Assembly (NCBI GenBank): GCA_900554555.1
Contig: USIC01000032.1
Span: forward strand, 1 to 7,804
DNA from: an uncultured Solobacterium sp.
GTDB taxonomy: Bacteria > Bacillota_I > Bacilli_A > Erysipelotrichales > Erysipelotrichaceae
DNA length: 7,804 bases
Reading direction: 5' to 3'
Positions within the stretch are counted from its first letter, which is position 1. Each line of letters starts with the position of its first letter. Positions 1 to 5,138 of this stretch are shown piece by piece. The notes beneath the pieces are model-generated. The model had not been told where the DNA came from. It did not search any database and worked only from the letters and a program-made list of their open reading frames with translations. Made by a program: the position numbers and the translations under genes.

Positions 1-1
1 G

Positions 2-58
2 ACCGATACTAATCTGGGTAAGAAAGGAGATGTATACAGATTTTGTTTAGCTGGATGA
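2..58 (+). CDS. possible C-terminal tail of an upstream gene (partial)
   Basis: From base 2 one frame is open to a TGA at 56-58 and would encode about 18 residues ending GDVYRFCLAG. A second frame is open from base 3 to a TAG at 48-50. Neither tail can be assigned to a family, and the window edge hides everything upstream. The first is slightly favoured because its stop lies 26 bases before the hydrolase start, a normal operon gap. No terminator hairpin is visible between them. This is a weak inference: the stretch could equally be plain intergenic DNA. Confidence 0.2.
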   Translation, partial: TDTNLGKKGDVYRFCLAG

Positions 59-84
59 GCTTAATTTGTATATACCATTGAACT

Positions 85-885
85 ATGATCTTTCATGAAT
101 TTGGTGATAAATGTTTACCACATATCGTATTGATACATGGAGGCGGTAATTCATGGTGGAATTATCTCCGACAAGCACAAATATTATCCGAAAATTATCA
201 TGTCATTTTACCAACGCTTGATGGACATGGCGAAGAATATCAAAAAGAATATATTTCAACTGAAGCTTCCGCACAAAAGATTTTAGAGTACATAAAAAGT
301 AATTGTGGCGGAAAGGTATTTGCACTAGGTGGTGTATCTTTGGGTGGTCAAATCGTTATCGAATTATTATCACTAGATCGTAATATTGCTCAAAAAGCGA
401 TTATCGATGGAAGTATCTGTATTCCTCAACCTAAATTAGCTAAAATTTGTGTAGGTGTTATAAAAGTATTTGGCAAACTCATGCTTAACAAATCTGTATG
501 CAAACTTCAGTTAAGTCTGATGAAAAAAATATATCCTAACATGGCATTTCCAGAAGTACTTGATAACTATTATATAGAAGATATGCCAAGGCTTCCTATT
601 GAAACACTGGTAACTATCTATCAAACATATATGGGAGAATATTCTTTGAAACCATCTATTTCCGAAAGCAATGCCGATGTTTTATATATTTATGGTGAAA
701 AAGAAATGCGTTGTGTGAAGGAATCCGCAAAACACTTTAAACAAATGCATCCAAATTGTACTCTGTATGAAGCAAAGGGCTGTAATCATGGATATCTTTC
801 CATCTATTTACCTTTAGAGTGGATAAGACTAGTAAATCCATTTTTGGAAAACTATCATTCATCTCAAGATGAAATCAAACTATAA
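85..885 (+). CDS. alpha/beta hydrolase fold protein
   Basis: A 266-residue soluble protein with the layout of a single-domain alpha/beta hydrolase. Near the N-terminus a hydrophobic strand leads into an oxyanion-type HGGG at residues 18-21. The nucleophile elbow is GVSLG at 83-87 with Ser85. A strand at about 198-203 leads to the acid position, and the catalytic His is His235 in CNHGY. The acid position reads GEKE, so Glu207 (or Glu205) replaces the more usual Asp. No signal peptide or membrane segment is evident; the 112-150 region looks like a helical cap over the active site. Substrate is unknown: esterase, lipase or peptidase activity are all possible. An in-frame TGA at 79-81 rules out a longer start, yet no Shine-Dalgarno precedes the ATG at 85; translation may be coupled or weakly initiated. 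The rhomboid gene starts 35 bases downstream. Confidence 0.85.
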   Translation: MIFHEFGDKCLPHIVLIHGGGNSWWNYLRQAQILSENYHVILPTLDGHGEEYQKEYISTEASAQKILEYIKSNCGGKVFALGGVSLGGQIVIELLSLDRNIAQKAIIDGSICIPQPKLAKICVGVIKVFGKLMLNKSVCKLQLSLMKKIYPNMAFPEVLDNYYIEDMPRLPIETLVTIYQTYMGEYSLKPSISESNADVLYIYGEKEMRCVKESAKHFKQMHPNCTLYEAKGCNHGYLSIYLPLEWIRLVNPFLENYHSSQDEIKL

Positions 886-920
886 CGTATTATAATAGAG
901 AAGATTTTAAGGAGTCATAT
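886..920 (+). promoter_or_regulatory. candidate -10 box and ribosome binding site for the rhomboid gene
   Basis: The short gap after the hydrolase contains a perfect TATAAT at 891-896 and an AAGGAG at 909-914, six bases before the ATG at 921. No convincing -35 box is found 16-18 bases upstream, inside the end of the hydrolase gene. The ribosome site is solid. The promoter is only a possibility, and cotranscription with the hydrolase is equally likely. Confidence 0.4.
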
Positions 921-1478
921 ATGAAAAAAATAACTTGGAATTCCCCTGTCATCTTATCGTTTGCCCTAATTAGCTTAATCGCATTAGGACTAAACACTAT
1001 AACAAACGGTACTACAAACTATCTCATATTCTCTGTATATGGAGGCTCATTACTCAACCCCCTGTTCTATCTACGTTTATTCACACACGTATTAGGACAC
1101 GCTGACCTATCACACTACATGAATAACATGTTGTTATTCTTACTGGTTGGTCCAATGTTAGAGGAAAAATATGGTAGCCAACGTTTACTTGTTGTCATCT
1201 TGGTGGTCGCTCTTGTAACAGGTATTGCACATATCATTATCGCTCCAAACACAATGTTATTGGGTGCTAGTGGTGTTGTATTTGCCTTCATTCTATTATC
1301 AGCAGTAACAGGTTCTAAAGAAGGAATCCCACTTACATTCATCATCGTTGCGGTACTATATATCGGAACCCAGATTTACGAAGGTGTATTCAATGTTGAT
1401 AACGTATCACAGTTAACTCACATTATCGGTGGCATTATTGGTGGTGTCTTTGGTATGACACTACGTAAGAGTCGATAA
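921..1478 (+). CDS. rhomboid family intramembrane serine protease
   Basis: A 185-residue polytopic membrane protein that should cleave transmembrane segments of other proteins inside the lipid bilayer. The rhomboid signature is complete. R52-x-x-T55 and a His-rich stretch lead into H65xxxN69, the oxyanion-stabilising pair. The nucleophile is Ser117 in GASG (115-118), and the general base is His167 in the last helix, followed by glycine pairs that pack helices. Hydrophobic segments lie at about 9-27, 44-56, 67-80, 88-107, 112-129, 137-150 and 164-179, close to the six-helix bacterial core. The length suits the minimal bacterial class without an extra soluble domain. The start is supported by AAGGAG six bases upstream. 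A terminator follows, so it ends its transcription unit; the hydrolase in front may be cotranscribed. The natural substrate cannot be read from sequence. Confidence 0.93.
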   Translation: MKKITWNSPVILSFALISLIALGLNTITNGTTNYLIFSVYGGSLLNPLFYLRLFTHVLGHADLSHYMNNMLLFLLVGPMLEEKYGSQRLLVVILVVALVTGIAHIIIAPNTMLLGASGVVFAFILLSAVTGSKEGIPLTFIIVAVLYIGTQIYEGVFNVDNVSQLTHIIGGIIGGVFGMTLRKSR

Positions 1479-1487
1479 TTTAATTCT

Positions 1488-1528
1488 AAAATTGCTAGAA
1501 TTCTACGGAATCTAGCAATTTTATTTGT
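1488..1528 (+). terminator. intrinsic terminator after the rhomboid gene
   Basis: A perfect 12-bp stem pairs AAAATTGCTAGA (1488-1499) with TCTAGCAATTTT (1511-1522) around an 11-base loop, followed by TATTTG. It separates the rhomboid unit from htrA. The stem is AT-rich and the T tract interrupted, so efficiency may be moderate. Confidence 0.75.
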
Positions 1529-1542
1529 ATATATTCTATGAA

Positions 1543-1583
1543 ATTGCACATGAAATTCGATTATCATTCACACTCTCTTCACA
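1543..1583 (+). promoter_or_regulatory. four 11-bp-phased TTCACA-like boxes upstream of htrA (candidate operator)
   Basis: Boxes lie at 1543-1550 (ATTGCACA), 1554-1561 (AATTCGAT), 1565-1572 (CATTCACA) and 1576-1583 (TCTTCACA). Each begins exactly 11 bases after the previous one, so all face the same side of the helix. The last two share TTCACA exactly, the first differs by one base, and the second is the weakest. A GATAAT at 1596-1601 could be the -10 box, with no good -35 at the usual distance, as expected of a promoter needing an activator. From memory, Bacillus htrA genes carry repeated octamers bound by the stress regulator CssR; relatedness is my inference. Confidence 0.45.
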
Positions 1584-1628
1584 TTTGTGCTCTAAGATAA
1601 TAGACGTAGTAACAAGGAGGATTGAAAT

Positions 1629-3014
1629 ATGTCAGATAACTTAAATGAAACAAACAACGAAATTAATGAATCAAATCAATCTGAAACAGTTGAAAACAAA
1701 CCAGAAACTGTTGAAGAACAACATACAGAAGCCACGCAACAAGCAGCTAATGTAGATGCTAAAGAATCTAGCGAACAAGCAAAAGCAGAAACAGTTAACC
1801 AAACTGTTATAACAACACCAAACAAAAAGCAAAATATTATCGGCTCAAAAGTCATTGCGACTGTCGGTAAAGGTGCACTCGCAGTACTGTGTGGATTTGG
1901 TGGTGCTTGGCTATATTCAGCACAAAGTGGAAGTACTGGTAAAACAGTAGTTTATCAAACAACAGAATCAGGTAGCAGTAAAACAACTTCCGTTTCTAAC
2001 GAAAAAGGCGGATCTGGTTTAACAGTTGCAGAAGCTGCCGCAAAAGCAGCCCCTTCTACAGTAGAAATTCAAACAGAAATTACACAACAATCGTATGGCA
2101 TGTTCGGTGGTACATACACAACAAACGCTGCTGGTTCTGGTGTTATCATCAGTAAAGATGGTTATATCGTTACAAACAACCACGTAATTGATGGTGCTCA
2201 AAAGATTACAGTCAAGACTAGTGATGGAACAGAGTATGACGCAAAACTTGTTGGGACAGACGCAAAGAGCGATATTGCAGTATTAAAAGTTGACGCAAAT
2301 GACCTAACACCTGCCACACTTGGTGATTCATCTAAGATTTCTGTAGGTGATACAGCCATCGCAATTGGTAACCCATTAGGTACACTTGGTGGAACTGTTA
2401 CAGATGGTATCATCTCGGCAACATCTCGTGAACTTGTTGTTAACAACGAATCTATGAAGCTTATCCAAACAAATGCCACAATCAACTCCGGTAACTCCGG
2501 TGGTGGATTATTTGATGGTAACGGTAATTTGATTGGTATCGTACAGTCTAAAGACTCTGGTACATCTTCATCTGGCGCAACAATCGAAGGTATCGGCTTT
2601 GCAATCCCAGTCAATGACGCAATGGAGGTTGCAGAACAGTTAATTAAGAATGGTAAAGTTACAGACCGTGCAACATTGGGTGTTTACTTACAGACTCTTA
2701 CAACTCAACAAGGTAACTACACTCCTGGTGTATATGTCACAAATGTTATCGATGGTAGTGGTGCACAAGCTGCTGGCTTAAAGGCTTATGATAAGATTGT
2801 AGGTGCAGATGGCAAGGAAGTTTCAAGCTATCCAGATTTATCCGCAATTCTAAAGACAAAGAAACCTGGTGATACAATTGATTTAACAATTGATAGAGAT
2901 GGCAACCAGATTCAAGTTACAGTTACTCTTACAGGCACACTAGAAACAACACAAGCTCAAAATAATAACCAACAAACTCTTCCTAACCAAGGCGAGCAAA
3001 ACAACAATAAATAA
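1629..3014 (+). CDS. htrA: membrane-anchored HtrA/DegP-type serine protease with one PDZ domain
   Basis: A 461-residue surface protease/chaperone that should degrade misfolded proteins outside the membrane. Order: an acidic Glu/Asn/Gln-rich cytoplasmic region (1-64), a lysine-bearing stretch and one transmembrane segment (about 74-98), a Ser/Gly/Thr linker (99-130), a trypsin-like domain (about 131-337) and one PDZ domain (about 345-437). The C-terminal tail is Asn/Gln-rich. The catalytic triad is complete: His185 in TNNHV, Asp215 in KSDIAV and Ser290 in GNSGG. The anchor in place of a cleaved signal peptide and the single PDZ match Gram-positive HtrA rather than the two-PDZ periplasmic DegP. 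AAGGAGG at 1614-1620, eight bases before the ATG, fixes the start. The gene has its own leader with phased repeats and its own terminator, suggesting stress-controlled monocistronic expression. Confidence 0.95.
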   Translation: MSDNLNETNNEINESNQSETVENKPETVEEQHTEATQQAANVDAKESSEQAKAETVNQTVITTPNKKQNIIGSKVIATVGKGALAVLCGFGGAWLYSAQSGSTGKTVVYQTTESGSSKTTSVSNEKGGSGLTVAEAAAKAAPSTVEIQTEITQQSYGMFGGTYTTNAAGSGVIISKDGYIVTNNHVIDGAQKITVKTSDGTEYDAKLVGTDAKSDIAVLKVDANDLTPATLGDSSKISVGDTAIAIGNPLGTLGGTVTDGIISATSRELVVNNESMKLIQTNATINSGNSGGGLFDGNGNLIGIVQSKDSGTSSSGATIEGIGFAIPVNDAMEVAEQLIKNGKVTDRATLGVYLQTLTTQQGNYTPGVYVTNVIDGSGAQAAGLKAYDKIVGADGKEVSSYPDLSAILKTKKPGDTIDLTIDRDGNQIQVTVTLTGTLETTQAQNNNQQTLPNQGEQNNNK

Positions 3015-3021
3015 CAAATTT

Positions 3022-3055
3022 AAATACAGAGTATCCCCTACTCTGTATTTATTCT
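3022..3055 (+). terminator. intrinsic terminator after htrA
   Basis: A 12-bp stem AAATACAGAGTA (3022-3033) / TACTCTGTATTT (3039-3050) closes on the five-base loop TCCCC and runs into TTTATTCTATTT. It begins seven bases after the htrA stop codon. Confidence 0.8.
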
Positions 3056-3065
3056 ATTTCAATAG

Positions 3066-3094
3066 TTGACCAATTATTGACCATTGCATATTAA
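3066..3094 (+). promoter_or_regulatory. promoter-like boxes directly before a terminator (uncertain)
   Basis: TTGACC at 3066-3071 and TATTAA at 3089-3094 are separated by exactly 17 bases, a good sigma-A match. TTGACCA is repeated 11 bases later at 3077-3083. Transcription would start at about 3101, inside the next hairpin, and would run antisense to the tRNA. Chance similarity in AT-rich DNA is a serious alternative. Confidence 0.25.
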
Positions 3095-3119
3095 AACCCG
3101 CTATTTATGCGGGTTTTTT
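3093..3119. terminator. bidirectional intrinsic terminator between htrA and tRNA-Ser
   Basis: AAAACCCGC (3093-3101) pairs with GCGGGTTTT (3109-3117) around a seven-base loop. On the plus strand it ends in a run of six T. On the minus strand it also ends in four T and lies six bases beyond the tRNA 3' end. Its likely job is to end the tRNA transcript and block readthrough from htrA into antisense tRNA transcription. Confidence 0.8.
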
Positions 3120-3124
3120 AACTA

Positions 3125-3215
3125 TGGCGCAGGAACAGGGATTTGAACCCTGGCACCGTGTTACCGATCTACAAGCTTTCCAAGCCTGCCCCTTCAACCG
3201 CTTGGGTATTCCTGC
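3125..3215 (-). tRNA. tRNA-Ser (anticodon GGA)
   Basis: Read on the minus strand, the 91-base gene folds as a class II tRNA with a long variable arm. The acceptor strand GCAGGAA (from 3215) pairs with TTCCTGC before the discriminator G and an encoded CCA at 3127-3125. The anticodon stem CAGGC/GCTTG closes the loop TTGGAAA, with anticodon GGA on plus-strand bases 3179-3181. The T arm is CAGGG-TTCAAAT-CCCTG. The G discriminator and long variable arm are the serine identity features. It decodes UCC and UCU codons. It lies divergent to the TetR gene and ends at the hairpin at 3093-3119. Confidence 0.95.
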
Positions 3216-3235
3216 AAAGTTTTCATAGGACATGA

Positions 3236-3241
3236 ATTATA
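3236..3241 (-). promoter_or_regulatory. -10 box of the tRNA-Ser promoter
   Basis: On the minus strand this reads TATAAT, 20 bases before the mature tRNA 5' end, which would give a short precursor leader. The region upstream is very A/T-rich, up-element-like, without a clear TTGACA at 17 bases. TTGAAT at 3259-3254 is too close (12 bases). The 3216-3328 gap therefore holds divergent promoters, with that of the TetR gene unresolved. Confidence 0.5.
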
Positions 3242-3328
3242 ATACCAATTATTATTCAAAAAATAAAGTATTAATGTAGAAATAATTTAACTTTCCACGT
3301 AAAATAAACATACTGGAGGTTATACAAA

Positions 3329-3892
3329 ATGAGCGATTTGACAAAGAAAGCATTAGGCGCTTCTCTAAAGAAGATTTTATTACAGAAGCCTCTCGAAAAG
3401 ATTACGATTACTGACCTTACGAATGACTGCGGTGTAAACCGTCAAACATTTTATTATCACTTCCATGATATCTATGATTTAATCGATTGGATTTATCTTG
3501 CGGAGGGTGAAGAAGCCATCGGAACTCAACGTAGTTATGATAGTTGGCAAGATGGACTTTTATCTGCCTTCAAGATTATTGAGAAAGAAAAACACTTTAT
3601 CTTAAATACAATCCACTCTCGTTCACAATCCCACATCATGCGTATGCTAGAAGATGCGGCGGAGTACTTACTATTAAATGTAATTCGTGAACTTGCGAAA
3701 AATTATAAGGTTTCTAATGAAACAATTCATTTTATGGCATCCTTCTATCGATTCAGTTTTGCCGGTGTAATATTTGACTGGATTGAAAAAGGTATGCATG
3801 AAAATCCACAAAAGATTGTTGATCAAGTTGCGATTCTAATGCAAGGCACTTTCCCTTCTGCACTAGAACGTTTCGAGAAAGCCAAGATGTAA
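3329..3892 (+). CDS. TetR/AcrR family transcriptional regulator, DhaS-like
   Basis: A 187-residue DNA-binding regulator. The N-terminal helix-turn-helix lies at about 26-48, with the recognition helix region ending in NRQTFYYHF (37-45), the TetR-family hallmark. The C-terminal ligand and dimer domain (about 70-187) contains FYRFSFAGVIFDWIEKGM at 139-156. This matches the TetR_C_8 type found in DhaS, the dihydroxyacetone-kinase activator/regulator group of Firmicutes. No dihydroxyacetone kinase gene is in the window, so the DhaS label describes family only, not ligand. TGGAGG at 3314-3319, nine bases before the ATG, supports the start. It stands alone on its strand: tRNA-Ser diverges in front and a sugar-kinase gene converges behind. 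Autoregulation or control of a distant target is likely. Confidence 0.88.
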   Translation: MSDLTKKALGASLKKILLQKPLEKITITDLTNDCGVNRQTFYYHFHDIYDLIDWIYLAEGEEAIGTQRSYDSWQDGLLSAFKIIEKEKHFILNTIHSRSQSHIMRMLEDAAEYLLLNVIRELAKNYKVSNETIHFMASFYRFSFAGVIFDWIEKGMHENPQKIVDQVAILMQGTFPSALERFEKAKM

Positions 3893-3914
3893 AAAAGACC
3901 TTATGGTCTTTTTT
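3891..3914. terminator. bidirectional terminator shared by two convergent genes
   Basis: AAAAAAGACC (3891-3900) pairs with GGTCTTTTTT (3905-3914) around the loop TTAT. The plus strand ends in a T run and terminates the TetR gene, whose TAA stop (3890-3892) enters the stem. The minus strand also ends in a T run and terminates the kinase operon. The kinase codons for its last residues KKRP and its stop lie inside the hairpin. Confidence 0.85.
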
Positions 3915-4812
3915 TAAAGTATTGATAATAAATCTCTAATGCGGTTGCAGGTTCTAAGCCTGCTCCTTTTTTAGATACAACCGCTCCCGCTATATCATTT
4001 GCAAATCCAAGGATATCCTTCATATCCGCATGCATGCATAATCCTGCAATCACAGCCCCCACATGAGAATCTCCTGCACCAATTGTATCTGCTACAGTTA
4101 CTTTCTTTGATGGTGCATGCACAAAATTTGAACCATCATAACTTGTAGAACCATTTTCACCTAAGGTAACAATCACAATATTCCCTGTTCGTGTATAGAG
4201 TTCCTGTAACCCTTCGTTGATATCGTTCTTTCCACTCAAACCAAACAGTTCTATTTCATTGACATGCAGGATTGGTTTGAGTGCATAGATGCGTTCCATG
4301 ATTTCTTTAGAGATATGTGCATATCTTGGACCTGGTGCAAATACGACCTGCCCATCACATGCGGCTAGGCAATCTACGATATGTGAGCCATCCTTGTCTT
4401 CAATCTCTATTCCACAAGCATAGATATATCCATAGGAAGAAAGATCAAGCGAATCCGCCCATTCCTTTTGGAATGTATACTCTGCACCATGGTAAGAAAG
4501 GAATGTTATTTCCCCACTATCTTCAACCAAGCAATAACAACAACCATTTTCTTGTTCAGTACGAATTGTTGTAGTAATACCTGCTTTTTGTAATTCTGAT
4601 TCTACAAATTTTCCATATACACCTGTACCTACTGGTGAAAGAAATGTATATGGTAAGGAAAGCTGATGTAATATTGATACGACATTAAATGCACAACCAC
4701 CAATCTGCAATGTTTGACCATAGATATTCGCGTCCTGTGCAGATGCAGGTATCGCTGGTAAGTTAATAATCACATCACAAACGGTTGAACCAATGATTAA
4801 ACAGGGTTTCAT
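3901..4812 (-). CDS. PfkB/ribokinase-family carbohydrate or nucleoside kinase
   Basis: A 303-residue cytosolic kinase that should transfer phosphate from ATP to a hydroxymethyl group of a sugar or nucleoside. The PfkB signature regions are present. IGGCAFNVV (37-45) is the N-terminal Gly-Gly/Asn substrate-binding segment, and NEIELFGL (185-192) is the N-x-x-E metal/phosphate motif. DTIGAGDS (242-249) is the anion hole, with Asp248 as catalytic base. His250 follows where many relatives have Phe. Length is normal for the family. Substrate cannot be assigned; ribose, fructose, adenosine and pseudouridine are all handled by this fold. It is the last gene of a three-gene operon, starting 11 bases after the rhodanese stop. 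Its ribosome site AGAGGAT (4825-4819) overlaps that stop, suggesting coupled translation. It ends inside the shared terminator. Confidence 0.9.
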   Translation of the reverse strand: MKPCLIIGSTVCDVIINLPAIPASAQDANIYGQTLQIGGCAFNVVSILHQLSLPYTFLSPVGTGVYGKFVESELQKAGITTTIRTEQENGCCYCLVEDSGEITFLSYHGAEYTFQKEWADSLDLSSYGYIYACGIEIEDKDGSHIVDCLAACDGQVVFAPGPRYAHISKEIMERIYALKPILHVNEIELFGLSGKNDINEGLQELYTRTGNIVIVTLGENGSTSYDGSNFVHAPSKKVTVADTIGAGDSHVGAVIAGLCMHADMKDILGFANDIAGAVVSKKGAGLEPATALEIYYQYFKKRP

Positions 4813-4823
4813 GTTTCTATCCT

Positions 4824-5135
4824 CTATGCTTTCTTATAATGAATAATACCACCAATATTCTTGGCATGTGTATAACCCAATTCTCTTAATCGCATGACTG
4901 CCAAACCAGATCTTCTACCACTATGGCAATACACAAATAGTGGTGTATCTTTTGTGTAATGCATATCTTCAATCCGTTCTAAATTGGAAAGTGGAATATT
5001 TACACTATTTGGAATATTTTCTTCTTTATATTCATCTTCTTCGCGGACATCCAACAATACTGCACCAGGAATAGTCTTCATGTTTTTTAGTTCTTCATTG
5101 ATGTCCACTGGACGAAAGATATCAAATAATCCCAT
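4824..5135 (-). CDS. single-domain rhodanese-like protein
   Basis: A 103-residue cytosolic protein consisting of little beyond one rhodanese domain. LLDVREEDEY (27-36) is the conserved N-terminal motif, NIPLSNL (46-52) follows, and the active-site loop is C70-HSGRRS, with Cys70 as the sulfur-carrying residue. Six-residue loops with Arg like this bind thiosulfate- or persulfide-type anions, so sulfurtransferase activity is plausible. Acceptor and pathway are unknown. No signal peptide is present. GGAGGTGA (5151-5144) lies eight bases before the ATG, entirely within the 3' end of the upstream phosphatase gene, and only three bases separate that gene's stop from this start. Both facts argue for one operon with coupled translation. 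Confidence 0.92.
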   Translation of the reverse strand: MGLFDIFRPVDINEELKNMKTIPGAVLLDVREEDEYKEENIPNSVNIPLSNLERIEDMHYTKDTPLFVYCHSGRRSGLAVMRLRELGYTHAKNIGGIIHYKKA

Positions 5136-5138
5136 TTG

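Noticed and set aside
30..50. Six-codon leader peptide (MYTDFV) behind AAAGGAG
   Set aside because: The purine-rich site directly abuts the ATG, leaving no spacing for initiation. The same bases also read as codons of a possible upstream gene tail.
1115..1345. Minus-strand open frame inside the rhomboid gene
   Set aside because: It lies wholly antisense to a gene with a full catalytic signature, has no ribosome site, and its product has no recognisable features.
1544..1567. TTGCAC / TATCAT as a normal promoter for htrA
   Set aside because: The spacer is only 12 bases, too short for sigma-A; the boxes fit the phased-repeat pattern better.
2198..2614. 138-codon minus-strand open frame inside htrA
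   Set aside because: It is antisense to the protease domain and reflects codon bias of the real gene; no ribosome site or domain.
3236..3259. TTGAAT / TATAAT as a complete tRNA promoter
   Set aside because: The spacer is 12 bases. Only the -10 box is kept.
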